This document shows, one piece after another, positions 39,502-51,608 of a stretch of 64,000 bases of DNA (position 1 is the first letter of the stretch; each line of letters starts with the position of its first letter). The stretch is from Vespula vulgaris (Eukaryota; Arthropoda; Insecta; Hymenoptera; Vespidae), in contig NC_066591.1 of assembly GCF_905475345.1 (NCBI RefSeq), positions 5,594,501 to 5,658,500 on the forward strand, read 5' to 3'. The notes under the pieces are model-generated. The model saw only the letters and a list, made by a program, of their open reading frames with translations. It searched no databases and was not told the origin of the DNA. Made by a program: the position numbers and the translations under genes.

Positions 39502-39541
<40 letters not shown>
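39502..39541. repeat. (TA)n tract upstream of the 39.2 kb Gfrl exon
   Basis: About 20 TA units about 210 nt before the acceptor on the minus strand. Confidence 0.95.
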
Positions 39542-39548
<7 letters not shown>

Positions 39549-40826
39549 AATTAAAAATAGAAGACATAATCGAACTTTCAATACGACGAAGGAAAAAGAA
39601 CAAAAAGTGAAATAACGGAAACGGAAAAACTGAAGGAAAAAAAAAGGTCGAACCAGAAAAAAGAGAGTGAGTGAGAGAGAGAGAGAGAGAGAAAGAGACA
39701 GGGCTAAAAAAAGAAGAGTTGGAGCGAGCTATATCGCACGCCCTTACGGATTTTTACGAGCCACTCGCGAAACGGAAGTCGATAAAAGAAGACTCCTGGG
39801 TGCTGCAATTAATTACGAAACGTTCGCCACCGGTGCAACCGGCCATAAAGCACACTCTATATAACGGTGCCACTTTCGTAGCTGTAGCTCTGTTCTGGAC
39901 TCAACTCGCGAGACTCTACCACGGAGATAAATGAATTTTTTCGATCATCAACTCGAAACGAAGAATTTTTCTAAGTTCGATCTCTCTTCTCTCGTAGGTT
40001 CACAAAACTCGGGAAATTCAAAATTGTCTCGAAACGGAAACGTGTACTCAAGATTGTGATTGAATTTTCTTTCCAAGTAATTATATCCGCTATTATATTT
40101 CTTTCTTCTCTCAAACGATTCTGGATATCATTATCGAAAAAGTTAAATACCTAGATGCGAGACGCGATTCATCGATCTTTCAAGAAAGCGAAGCCGAACT
40201 CCTGTTTTTCTTCTTCCTTTTTATGCAAATGAATATTGAGCTTCCGGAAAAAGAAAGAGAGAGAGAAACACCGAACGTACGTTCTCTCGTCGCGATAAAC
40301 TATAATTATCGACACGAAACCAGTTCTCTGTTCGCGTGCCAAAATGCAATCTCGTTTATCTCGTAGAAAGAGCGTGTGTTGCGAGTGTCGAAATTAAATC
40401 GTAAACTTGCCGATCGTCTCGAATGAATGAAAAAGAAAGAAAAAACGACTTATTAATTTCTTATTTGTTTCTTTCTATGAAACTTCTCTTGAGGTAACAT
40501 CGCATAGTCTTTGAAAAGTGCAACCATGATCGCGATAATTATTCGGCCATATCGATGGCCGCGCACGTTTTGAACCTAAATCATTCGCGTGGTTTATTGA
40601 TGTGCAATAAAAAGAAAAAACGGAGAATGGGAAGGAAAGTCGTAAAATAGTGGCAAGAAGAAAAAGGTAGCGAGAGAAAAAGGCACAAGAGTTGCACGGA
40701 ATAATATTTCCATTTCACTTTATTACCCTTTGTCTCTGGCCTTCTTCTTTCATCTCTCTCTTCCTTTCGCGATATAATTATTCCTCCCCGTTGCACATTA
40801 CAGCAACCTTCTTCTCTAACCCTTTC

Positions 40827-40829
<3 letters not shown>

Positions 40830-40870
<41 letters not shown>
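40830..40870. repeat. (CT)n tract
   Basis: About 20 clean CT units. Confidence 0.95.
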
Positions 40871-40876
<6 letters not shown>

Positions 40877-41465
40877 TCTCCCTAACTCTTCTTCTCTGCT
40901 CTTTTTTTTTTTAAATCTTACCTCACGTTTATGCATGCCTTTGTAATCATTGTTAGTTCCATGCGAACGACATAAATTTTTCTCCCACGTACCTCGTCAT
41001 TCGTGCATGAACTCGATGATAATACGATGAAAGTATATTGCACCGGGTATCCGATTACAAAGGAATGTATGATTCTAATTATTAAACACATTGATAGATT
41101 AAACTTCATGAAAATAATTTAAACGATACTTTCAAAATTTTTGCGTTTAAACGGAAGAGGAATTAAAAACGATTGCGAGTACATACAAATGTTCATTGAT
41201 CATTGGATTATCCCCTTTCTATAATATTATTTGCGTGCAACCCAAATCCGATTTTATCTTCTTACCACGTAAGAACATAATAAATTCATCTGGCCGAGTG
41301 AGTATTCCTTAACCCTTTCGTTGAAAATTTTATACAGCCTTGAGGTTAAGCTATCTACCATACGGAAACGGTTTGTCTGAATACAGTTTTAAGTCTTATT
41401 ATATATTCAATTTAAGAATCGATCGATAACCGATGCAAATAGCTGCATTTACAGAACGTTAGATA

Positions 41466-41939
41466 TACAGAGTTGTCCCGAACGTTCCAAACGACTTTAT
41501 AGGAAATATAATTCTGTGCAAAAAGTTTCTAATAAGTGTAAGATTAGAAAATACCTCTTTAAAATGTTACTACCCAAAAATCACTAAACTCATGGTTATT
41601 TTATACATAGTTTCACTAAATCACGGAAAGTATGTATTTTTTATTATAAAGCGATAGTCTTCTTTAAAATTTGTTTAAAAAGGTATACTGTAAGTACTCG
41701 TTGGAATCGCTTTGATATTTTCTACAACTTTGATTAGATTTAGAATATTGATTTGTATTTTAAAAAATGATGGTTTTGACTTTCGTCTCTTGACGGAAAA
41801 GAATGTCTTTTATGAAATAACTACGATAGGTATTAGCTTTTTCCCTTAAAACCTAGCTGTTTCTTCTGTAAGATTAGTTTATAAAATTAATAGGATCGGA
41901 GATATTTGGCTGCACCGTTTAAAATTAAACACCGTGTAC
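41466..41939. mobile_element. Possible old repeat relic with degenerate inverted ends
   Basis: The left end TACAGAGTTGTCCCGAA and the right end AAACACCGTGTA are imperfect inverted copies of the TACAGGGTGTCC-type end found on many insect repeats. The inner right side (GGATCGGAGATATTTGGCTGC on the plus strand) also looks like a repeat consensus. No reading frame is recognisable. The limits are approximate. Confidence 0.35.
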
Positions 41940-43331
41940 ATCTATACACGTATATACCTATACATATAGAAAGCAAGTATTTCTTATTACGATTATTATC
42001 GTCAAATTATGGTGGTCGGTTTAGAGTAATTATGCATGATCGAGATATTATTTAAGAACATTCACGCACGCATCGAATCGTTGTTTTTTACGCGACATGA
42101 CCGACCGCACGAAAACTTTTTCCTTATCGCAGTTTGACGATTCGGTAGATTAAGTGGAAGCGAATGCAACCCTTGGGAAGGCTCGATGTTGCAGTGCCGT
42201 TGCGCAAGCCAAGTCGTGCTATGCGGCATAATAATTATCGTCCTTCGTTCGTGGCTAGCTTCATCGTAGTAAAAGTTCACTCTGTACAACCTAATTGTGT
42301 AAGGGCGACAAGTAGAGAAAAAATCGAGCTTAATGATTCCTCTCGGGTCCAAACCTTCTGCTGATTTCCAAAAATCATAAAACATTTCTTTTCCCTTTTA
42401 TAATTTATACACTGAAGAAATATACATTGAATACCTCTACAAAAGACTTCCATTGATAGATACCAAACTAATGATAGCGAACTTTTTTCGACGAAAGGTC
42501 AGAATCGAGTAAAAAATTGTTTATTTATTGAATCAAACATTTGAACTGAGTAATTTAAACAATAAATATAAATTTTATATTTAATTCTCCAATCAATAGT
42601 TGCAAAAAAACATAAAATCGAAATTAAGTAATTTAATTTTATTTCAAATTAATGTGAAATTGATTGCTGCTTTTGAAATAATAATTTTTCTACATTAGTA
42701 TTGTATAATTAATGTTACATAAATAAATAATTATATTTCCCACATGTTTTCAGATTCTATCAGTAATGAAATATAAATAAATAATTATGTTATACTAATC
42801 TAGTAAGTAATATTAAGAGTTTTTTTTTGCTCTTTGCGAAGATTTAAAAACTCAATTTATTTTTAATAATTTACAAAACTTCGGTTAAACTTTTTGAAAA
42901 TTCACGGTTCGCCATCGCTGTTCTAAAGGTAATTATTATCCATGAAAACTTAGCTATAAATTAAGATAGCATTTTTAATTAAACTTCTATTTCCTTCTTG
43001 TCTATTTTTTCTTTCTTATCTCCGTTATCGAATAACCAATTGAAGTAGATATTAAAATAAACATCTCGTATGAATTTAAAATAAATATAACCAAAATGAC
43101 ATCTTTGTATCTAAATCCCATCGAAAATCCTTGATTTTTCGATAAGTAAAAGAAAAGTTCGTGAAGAGAAATAAACGTATTACTTGTCTGTATATTGATA
43201 TTAGTTTCTGGTATATCCGTAAGATTGTCTTCGAAGTCTGAGAAGGGTGTGGGCCTTCGAAACGAAAGAGCCAATAAAAGAGACAGGAAAAAGAATAAAA
43301 AAGAAAGCAAAAGAGAGAGAGACAGAGAATA

Positions 43332-43397
43332 GGTAGGTAGGTAGGTAGGTAGGTAGGTAGCTAGGTAGCTAGGTAGCTAGGTAGGTAGGTAGGTAGG
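43332..43397. repeat. (GGTA)n / (GCTA)n tetranucleotide repeat
   Basis: About 16 units. A central block of AGCT-containing units is flanked on both sides by pure GGTA units. The string TAGCTAGGTAGCTA is partly self-complementary. It follows directly after a GA tract. Confidence 0.95.
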
Positions 43398-46300
43398 ATG
43401 AAGAACTTTTTCCAGGGTCTCTCTTTCGCTTTCCAGTTCGCAGGAAGGAAAATCCCTTATCGTGCCGGATGGCCTCACCGGGGAAAATCCATTTGAGAAT
43501 TTTCGTGCGCGGATATATTTAATTATCTCTTGGAGGGGTGGCAAGAGGATGGGAAGGTGCCGGAGATAATTCCGGGGGGTGAAACTTTTGCACTCGAACT
43601 GCGTTACGACGCGAGGCAGAAAGTATAACTCTCCTGTCTTATTAAATATAGATCTCGCTAGCAATTGGAACTTCCGCTTGAACAGTTACTTCCGCTTCTC
43701 CCGAGTTTTCTACTTTTCTCGTAACCCCAACTGTTTCATCGTGTCTCCACCTTCCTTATTCTCTACTTCTTTCTCTTTTTCTTTACTTTTTCTTTCTTTT
43801 TTTTTTTCTTTTTTCTCTATCGGTCCATCTTCGGTTGTGTCACTTCGTATAAACCTGTCGTTACTAGAAGTAGCAAGAAAAATATAAGAATATCCCGTGA
43901 ATCTTCGAGGAGAGTAAATCTCTCTAAAGAATTAATAATACGTTCTATAAGGTTGATTCTAATAATAGATAAGATTCATGAACGACTGACGATCTCTTCA
44001 TCGTTTTCAACGATCTTTCTCTTAAGCCTGGTCATTTTAATTCTCCAGTCACGTACTTTTTCGACCTCTTTAGCGCCGTTAAAGGACTTCTATTTTCTCC
44101 TCGAACTTAAGTCGAGTGGACTCAGAGTAGAAGGAAAATTGTTTGCAAAGGCCGACTACCGAACGAGTTATAAAATAGTTAGGAAGAGACTTTTGAAGAA
44201 TTTCGAAGAACGATTAAACGATTCGTTCATTCTCGATTCGATTCGTTTGATTAACTCGAGAATTCGTCAAACACGCTTCGCACATCGTAACGTTTCGAAA
44301 TGTGTCCGATGTTGGATAGGAAATTACATTTAATCACCGCGCACCTGATTCGTTCGCATGTAACACACACCCGGCAATGGTCACTTCGATACTCTCGATG
44401 ATTGAAATGCTTTTCGACTGAGGTGGTCGGTCAAGTGCATAGAATTTTATCGAATTACTTTACTCCGTGTTGTTACGCGATCGATGAAACCTCGTAACAA
44501 TACTACAATACAGCTACTTCGTTCATCGTTCGTATTTAGTAGCTAGGTAATATATACGATACCAAAGAAAAGTTTCACACACGAGATTATCTTTGTGTAG
44601 AAATAGCGTATTATAATTTCTCCCGTGTTCCACTTCCTTTTTCCTAACGGAGTGATCCGATTTCAAAATACTTTTATTTCACGAATACTTTTTAACTACT
44701 TAAGCGTCGTACTTGACATAAATATCTCCGAATTTTTTATTGTACAACTAACGAAATACGGGTAAATATATCGGTATTTAAAGTACGTATTAAAGACGTA
44801 TTTATTGTTCCGATTCGAACCAGATAATAACGTAAACTTTTCTGTAGTAGTACGATAACGTTAAAGATGTAAAATTGAATTTTAGCGAAGAGTTCGAGTA
44901 GTCGGCCGATAAAAATATAGAACGAAATATATCGAAAAATGTATCGAGAATAAAAGGTTTCAACGATGATTTCGAACGTTTCGAGAGAAGTAAAGATGGT
45001 GAAGTAAGGAGGAAAGTACAGAGAAAAGAAAGGAGATTGGACGAGTCAACTAACTGTGGAGTTCAATATGAAGCGTAAAGGGTTTGAAGGGTGGTGAAAA
45101 AGTATGAGGATGGACGATCCTACGAATCGATATATGGGACACTGATTTTCAATTATCGGTTTGGTACGGAATACGTGGTCGAATTTGTTCATCCGTAGCA
45201 GGCAAGCAGATCATGAGATGTTATTGTTTTCGGCGCGTGTAACAGCGTCGACAATCGTTCTCCATCGACAGGAATCGCCACGCAAAATGGACTTGCCAGG
45301 GATTTGTCGAGGATTTCCTATGGAATTCGCACGTCGATTGTTCCTAACAGATTAAAATGTTCCAACGACTCCATATGTGGGAGCAAACGATACCTATGTA
45401 CGTACATATTGTATATGTATATGTAAATGTATATGTATATACATGTATTTCACAAAGAGAAGAAGAATGACGAAGGGAGGGGATAAAAGAGGACAGTGCA
45501 CTGGATAAGATCGTGGCGAATGAGAAAATCGCTTTAATTTCGATAAAGGTTGCGTGTAATCGCGTAAAACGAACGTTTTGTACCGATAAATCGAGGTTAC
45601 GCGTGGTGCTTTAACCCGATTAACAATCTATTATCCTCGATAACATCATTCGACGATATTATCTTACTCGAAGCTGGAATAATTGATTTATGGAAAGTGC
45701 ATTCGAAATAAAACGATCGTAAAAGTGCAGGCGGAATTTTTTTCTCCTCTTAACATAGAGGTAAACGATATTCGATCTGATTCAAGTCCTTTCGAATAGC
45801 GTCATTATTAATAATAAAAAAATTACTTATTTTATTTTCCATATAAGAGTAGCGGATAAAATCAAACGTTATATTAAATTTCAATGTATTTTTATAAAAA
45901 TACATTAACAACCGTTTCGATAAAACGACATATTCAGTTTTCCTATATTTTTGCATCGTTAAGGTATCGATAATAAATTGTCGATATCATGGGTAGAATA
46001 TAATCTGATTGAAAAAGAATACCCCTATATACATATACCTACATATATATGCATCTATATATATATTATATATATATATATTTATATGTATATTTATATA
46101 AAATAAAAAGAAAGAAAACTAGGGAAATGATAAAACATTGAAAGAATGATTTTAATGAACGTTCGAGATCTCATAACGAAAAGAGCTCGACGTTATATCT
46201 CGTGGATCGCCGTGGTGAAGCTCGATATTCGAGGAAGTCACGCGAGTTATCGGAAATATTTGCGAGCCGTGCTCCACGATAAGGGAGCATTTTTGAAAGC

Positions 46301-46872
46301 GTAACGATGTTCCGTTATCCTCCCCTCTCTAGCACCCCAATCCCCTTTCATCTCCTATCCTTTGAAAATGTTACCATTTATCTTTGCACGAACTAATGTA
46401 ATGTTCTTTTCTCGAAGTAATTACGATTCGTGGAGATGGCCAAAATGTTACGACGATGGCACTAATTGCCAGTAACTCACCAAATCAGATCGCCGACTAC
46501 GAAATTAGTGGCGTCTCGCTAATTGAGGTGGGTCGAGAGTGCGAACACACCACGATCGCCAGCTCTTAGCCCGGAGCGCGTAACCATTTCCCATGAAGTA
46601 ATTATTTAATTTGAGAGAACAGATGGTAAGAATCTCGAAATCCTCGGCTTTATCAGGATCTTTCTCTTTCTCATTTTTTCCCCGATACATGAAACTCGAT
46701 TAAAGAATTAGTAAAATTGAGAAATCTTAAAAAGTTACTGACCAGACGGGAAAATATTTTTATCTCGATTTAATACGTTCTATAGTTTATATGTATATAT
46801 ATTATACCTACGTATATATATTTTTATATATATACCTATGTATATATGAATTTCGTTTATATAGTTTATCGC

Positions 46873-47104
46873 TCATAAAAAAAAAAGCAAGATATGTATG
46901 CAGCTAACTATAAAAGGCTGGAGTACCGTTTTCAACGTACATCTTTGCAACGTTATCAAAGACACACACAAGATTTGCTTCTGTTTGAGAGCAAAAGGAT
47001 CTCTGTGGTCGTAGAGGAAATTCAAATTTTGGACTATCGCAATGGACACACCCTTTCTTTCTCGCGGTAGTACGACGGTTCGACGTTTGCAAAATGCATG
47101 AAAA
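46873..47104 (-). pseudogene. Possible decayed duplicate of the 39.2 kb Gfrl exon
   Basis: After a pyrimidine-rich acceptor (GGCACAG) the minus strand is open for 77 codons. It contains RKGVSIAIVQNLNFLYDHRD, which recalls KKGVAILNCLYARQLC of the 39.2 kb exon. DNA blocks AAAGGGTGT and TTGAATTnCCTCTACG are shared in the same order, with an insertion between them. The first two cysteines are replaced by Phe and there is no good donor, so if related it is probably non-functional. Chance similarity is possible. Confidence 0.22.
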
Positions 47105-47292
47105 CTGTGCCTTGGGAAATCAAAAAAGCGGAATCGTACTTCTATAGATCAACGGTCGATGTACATTTGGATACACACGAATGTATATAGTTACCTACCT
47201 ACTCACATGACTACGCATACATATAGTTAGGAATAACGAAGGTACTATGTACCTAAACGAGTATAAAAGCATATATGTATATACAGATGTAA

Positions 47293-47366
47293 AAAGAGAA
47301 AGAGAAAGAGAGAGAAAGAGAGAGAAAGAGAGAGGGAGAGAAATTGAGTGAGTGAGTGAGTATGAC

Positions 47367-47398
<32 letters not shown>

Positions 47399-47414
47399 AG
47401 AGAGAGAGAGAGAG
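47293..47414. repeat. GA-rich tract with GAGT units
   Basis: GAGAAA units, then (GAGT)4 near 47346-47361, then clean GA. Confidence 0.93.
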
Positions 47415-48125
47415 TCGATTACGATCCCACAAGGCCATAAGAGCTCGAAACTTGCCCTGAAAACGGCGACCTCTCGTTTTAGGTTCCCTTAATCCCCCAA
47501 ATGTTCTCCTCCAATCTACTCTACACTCTACCAACCATATACACGAACCCGTTCGTTCTCTTCGCTCGTGAATGTAGCTCCTTGCACCAAATAAAGGGTA
47601 CATTCACGATGTATTTCCTCTCTATCGCACTACGTCCACGTACCTGCTTATTTCCGGTAACCACCTTGTTTTAATCACGGCAATCTTTTCCCAAGATAGA
47701 AAGGTTATGCAGAGATTTCACTTTCCTACCAAGAATTCACAGATACTACTGACGTTATTCTTCAAAGTACTACCTTGTTATTTCACTTTACGTTTAAATT
47801 ATATAAAGAAAGACTTTTTATTTATAGCTTGATTCCCAAGCTAATAATTACATTAAATAGTTTCATAAAGAGATAATAATTTTATTATAAATATTTTGTT
47901 TCTTCTTACGATTTATTTATGTTGGAAATTTTGATATCGTATCAAACGATCTAAGAAATTAAATTTTCTTTGTTCGTTAATCAAATCGGCTTGCCTGTCG
48001 TGAATCAAATATCACGTAATAAGGTCACTCGAATGAAGAGATAAATATCTCACGAAAGCTAGTGAAAAAGAGAGAGAAAGAGAGAAAGAGAGAAGAAAAG
48101 AGGAGAACAAGAGAAACGCCAAATA

Positions 48126-48183
48126 GTAGCAGCAACAACAGCAGCAGCAGCAGTAGCAGCAGCAGCAACAGCAACAGCAGCAG
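48126..48183. repeat. (CAG)n-type triplet repeat
   Basis: AGC/AAC triplets on the plus strand, about 19 units. The Ser/Asn frame through it shows no other coding signal, so it is treated as a microsatellite. Confidence 0.9.
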
Positions 48184-49490
48184 TGTTAGTGACGGCAGCT
48201 CGGTGGGGACTTTAATTAGCGGGTACGGATCGATTTGTCGCTAGCACGCCTCGAGGGAAGCCTTGCCTATCGTGCGGACAGCCCTTACTTTCCTTCTAAT
48301 TTCCCCTTTCTTACTCGCTTTTTCCTCTCTTTCTTCTCGCACCGCATGAAAACCGCACGGTTATCGTGGCCGCATGGTTCTCCCGTTATTTTCAATATCG
48401 CCGTGCGAAATACTTTACTTAAACTTTGACCTACCCTTTTCCTTTTCTCGTTTCTTCTTTTTTTTCTTTCTTTTTTTTTGTTAGTCTCCATTCAGATTGT
48501 AAGATACATTGAATGAGTCAATAAAAATTAAGTAATTAGTATTTACAATAACAAGTCTTTCCTTTGTGAATGGATTAATATCATAATAATAGAGAACTTT
48601 TTTCTTTTTTGCATATCATTGAGATATAATTAAATGTAACTCTCGTATAAAATATAAAAAGATATGTTGTTAACAGCAAGGAAAAGATCAACGATATTAC
48701 ACTGAAAAGGGTAATTTCAGAAATCGTGAAATCGGATGCTGGAAAAGAAGGATAATCCGAAAGAATTAAAGTGGGTAAGGGGAGAAGAAAGTGTAGAGGC
48801 TACGAGCGAGAAACGATCGTACGTTTCCCCACGCAATTCCGACTAGCGTCAGAGGAAGGGCTGCCTTTTTCGGAGACACGCCATTGGATAATGCATCCGG
48901 CGTACAAATAGATAGCGTTAGAGGAGTGGAAGAAGTAAAGAAGGGAATGGCATGTTGGATTCCCATATCGCTATCGAGAAGTCATAGAAAAGAGAGAGAC
49001 AGAAAGAGAGAGAGAGAGAAAAGAGAGAGAAAGAGATTTCTTTTTCTGCTCTTCTTCTTTTTTCTCTTCTTTCTCTCTCTTTTTCTGCTCACATCTATCC
49101 TTTCCCAAAAAATCGAGGAAAGGATATACACGAAGCAAAAAAAGAGAGAAAAACACTTTCCTACTTAGGAAACTAACTTTAGTTTCGGTCTTCCGCAAAG
49201 ACGTTTTTAAAAGTTCCAAAGCATCGACGATTTAGACCGTTCATACATACAAAGCCGCTATCCAAAGCGATTTCCCTTTTTCCCTTCTTGTCTGACCTCT
49301 TAGTCCACTAACCCTCGTTTTACTCTTCTCCCTTTCTTCTTTAATAACCCACGAAAGCAATCCTTTATCTTGCTCCTCACACTTTGTTCCCTTAACAGCC
49401 TTTATCTCGCAACGATTCGTACACGAGCCATTGTCCATTATCGATTTCGTTTCGTTTCGTGAAGCCACATCGAATACCCAAACCAAAAGA

Positions 49491-49502
49491 CTACTACTGC
49501 TA

Positions 49503-49533
<31 letters not shown>

Positions 49534-49580
49534 TGCTGCTGCTACTGCTACTGTTACTGCTGTTGCCGCTGCTGTTACTA
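49491..49580. repeat. (CTG)n-type triplet repeat, first array
   Basis: About 30 triplets, mostly CTG with CTA, CTT and TTA variants. It is open in several frames (Leu, Cys or Ala runs), which is expected of a pure triplet array. Confidence 0.92.
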
Positions 49581-49727
49581 CGACCTTACGCCCTCTTTCA
49601 AAAGAAAAAGGATGAACACTTTCACGAGCTGGAACGCGAAGCATTTCGCTCCGGTACGAAACGCGTCGCTCGACGACGATGAACGGTTATTTCCTTTTTC
49701 CTTCTCTTCCTTTCTCCGTGCCAACAC

Positions 49728-49776
49728 CTGCTGCTGTTACTGCTACTACTGCTGCTGCTGCTGCTGGCGCTGCTAC
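49728..49776. repeat. (CTG)n-type triplet repeat, second array
   Basis: About 16 triplets in the same orientation as the array 150 nt before. The sequence between them is moderately GC-rich and stays open. Confidence 0.92.
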
Positions 49777-50956
49777 GTGTATTACTCTCCCCTTCTCGAA
49801 TAACTCGCGAAATTAGGCTAGCGTGAAAACATCAAGAAGGTACCTACCTACCCACTATGCTCCGACAAATTCGACGATTTTCTTCTACTTTTCGTAACTC
49901 TTGAGAATGGCGGATAAGACATTTTCGATTAGGGGAAGACTTTCCAAGCTCTCTTCTTGTAAATCTTCTCGTATATTCCTGATAACCTCGTTTTCGACTA
50001 TAGTTACACCCTAGAATCTTCCATTAGTCGAACCTCCCTTATCAAAATGTTCTATCATTAAAACGTTTTTTTTATCTGTCTCATCTATTATCTTCTTGAA
50101 ATATTTTATTATCTTTATAACTTATACATAAACTTCATCCGATATTTGCTCCCCCCCCTTCTATTTTGTTTTACGATCGAAAAATGAATTTTACTCTCAA
50201 TGACTTGTTGTGAAATTGCGATTAGAAAATAAAGAATTTGATTTGTAAACTGAGAATATTGCAATCCAAGTTAACGTGATAAAAATTCGTATAATTTAAA
50301 AATCAGAAAGATTTATGACATTTTAAGAAAGAATTGAAATACATATCTACAATTCGATATTACATTGAATTAGAGAAGATAATATCCCTTATATATCTTG
50401 CAAGATATAGAACAAACAAAGTAGAAAGAAAATTTGAATATAATATAGATTAGAAAATTTTAAAAATTATACTTATCGTACAAGACGTATCGATTTTTAT
50501 AATGTTTTAATTATTTTTATCAATAGCATTAAACGATAAATGATGATGTTTTCAGAATAGGAGTTTCTGTCATTTATTATATAGCAGGTACGGTTGTCGA
50601 CGTCACGAACTCGCTCATACGGCGTCTATTTGTCTCTCTGGGCGTTTCGTTCCCGTCGTCTTCGTAGCCACGGCTAATCCGAGTCGTCATGAGGGAAGAG
50701 CCAAGCAGAAACCATTTCGGAGGAGCAGCAAAAGGCAGAACGTGTTCGAGGACTCAAACGAGCGTCGTTCGATCTTCTCGAGTGCAGCTACGCCCTGACT
50801 GTTACTGCGAGCTCTTTTCTCGCGTTCTTTCTTTCCATCCCACTACTACTATCATCCTACACACATTCCTTTTCTCTTTCTCTTACTATGATCCTCTCTG
50901 TCTATCTGTCTCTCTCCATCTTTTTGTTTTTCTTTATCTTCCTTAGACAACCGGTA

Positions 50957-50957
<1 letters not shown>

Positions 50958-51000
<43 letters not shown>
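50958..51000. repeat. (CT)n tract
   Basis: About 20 CT units, continuing into CTTT variants. Confidence 0.95.
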
Positions 51001-51004
<4 letters not shown>

Positions 51005-51570
51005 CTTTCTTTCTCTTTCTTTTACTCTTTCGCTTATTCTCTTTTCTATTCTTTTTTAGTATCTTTCGGTGTGCTTGTTCTCCCCTATAAACGTTCTTTT
51101 TTATAGCGTCGAAAGGGTACGAGTGATCGATGCCGGAGGAAATCCATTCGCGTAATGTTCGGCCACCCCGGATGAGAGAAGATCGAAGGTACTGCAAATC
51201 CGTTCTGTCAGTTCGAGCAACGAACCGCCAATTTCGTATATCGGACGATGACGTGATATGTCAAAAATACGATTCGTGCCACGATGAATTCGAAGCTATC
51301 AATAGTTTCGAGGAGAAGCGAGAATAACTTTAGGATGAAAAATTGCCATAGAAATGACTTCTTTTATCTTAGGATGAATTATTTTTATCCTAATAAATAT
51401 TAAGTATCCAATATAGTTTAATTTCTATCGTGTTTATATTTTAAAAACGTATAAACGGGGACTGTTAATACGTAAAATATTATAAATGGAACGGTAACGA
51501 ATAATACATTAAATTATTAGGTATATGGGTTTTCTAATGAATTAGTAGAATATTACATTGACTAAACGTT

Positions 51571-51571
<1 letters not shown>

Positions 51572-51608
<37 letters not shown>
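51572..51608. repeat. (ATT)n triplet repeat
   Basis: About 12 perfect ATT units. Confidence 0.95.

Noticed and set aside
40918..41109. Minus-strand frame starting MCLIIRIIHSF with a GTACGTGG donor, considered as a signal-peptide exon
   Set aside because: The donor leaves phase 0, which does not fit the 39.2 kb exon, and the start codon is inferred from AT-rich sequence.
42168..42275. Plus-strand peptide with C..PW..., a CRC pair and a hydrophobic tail, superficially like the end of a GFR-alpha domain with a GPI signal
   Set aside because: It is on the opposite strand to the receptor gene, in a short frame with no acceptor; judged coincidence.
43953..44333. 126-codon plus-strand frame without repeats
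   Set aside because: Frames of this length are expected by chance in a window this size; no motif and no splice signals support it.
46464..46510. GTGAGT donor on the minus strand near 46.48 kb
   Set aside because: The only frame giving the required phase contains a stop just before the donor.
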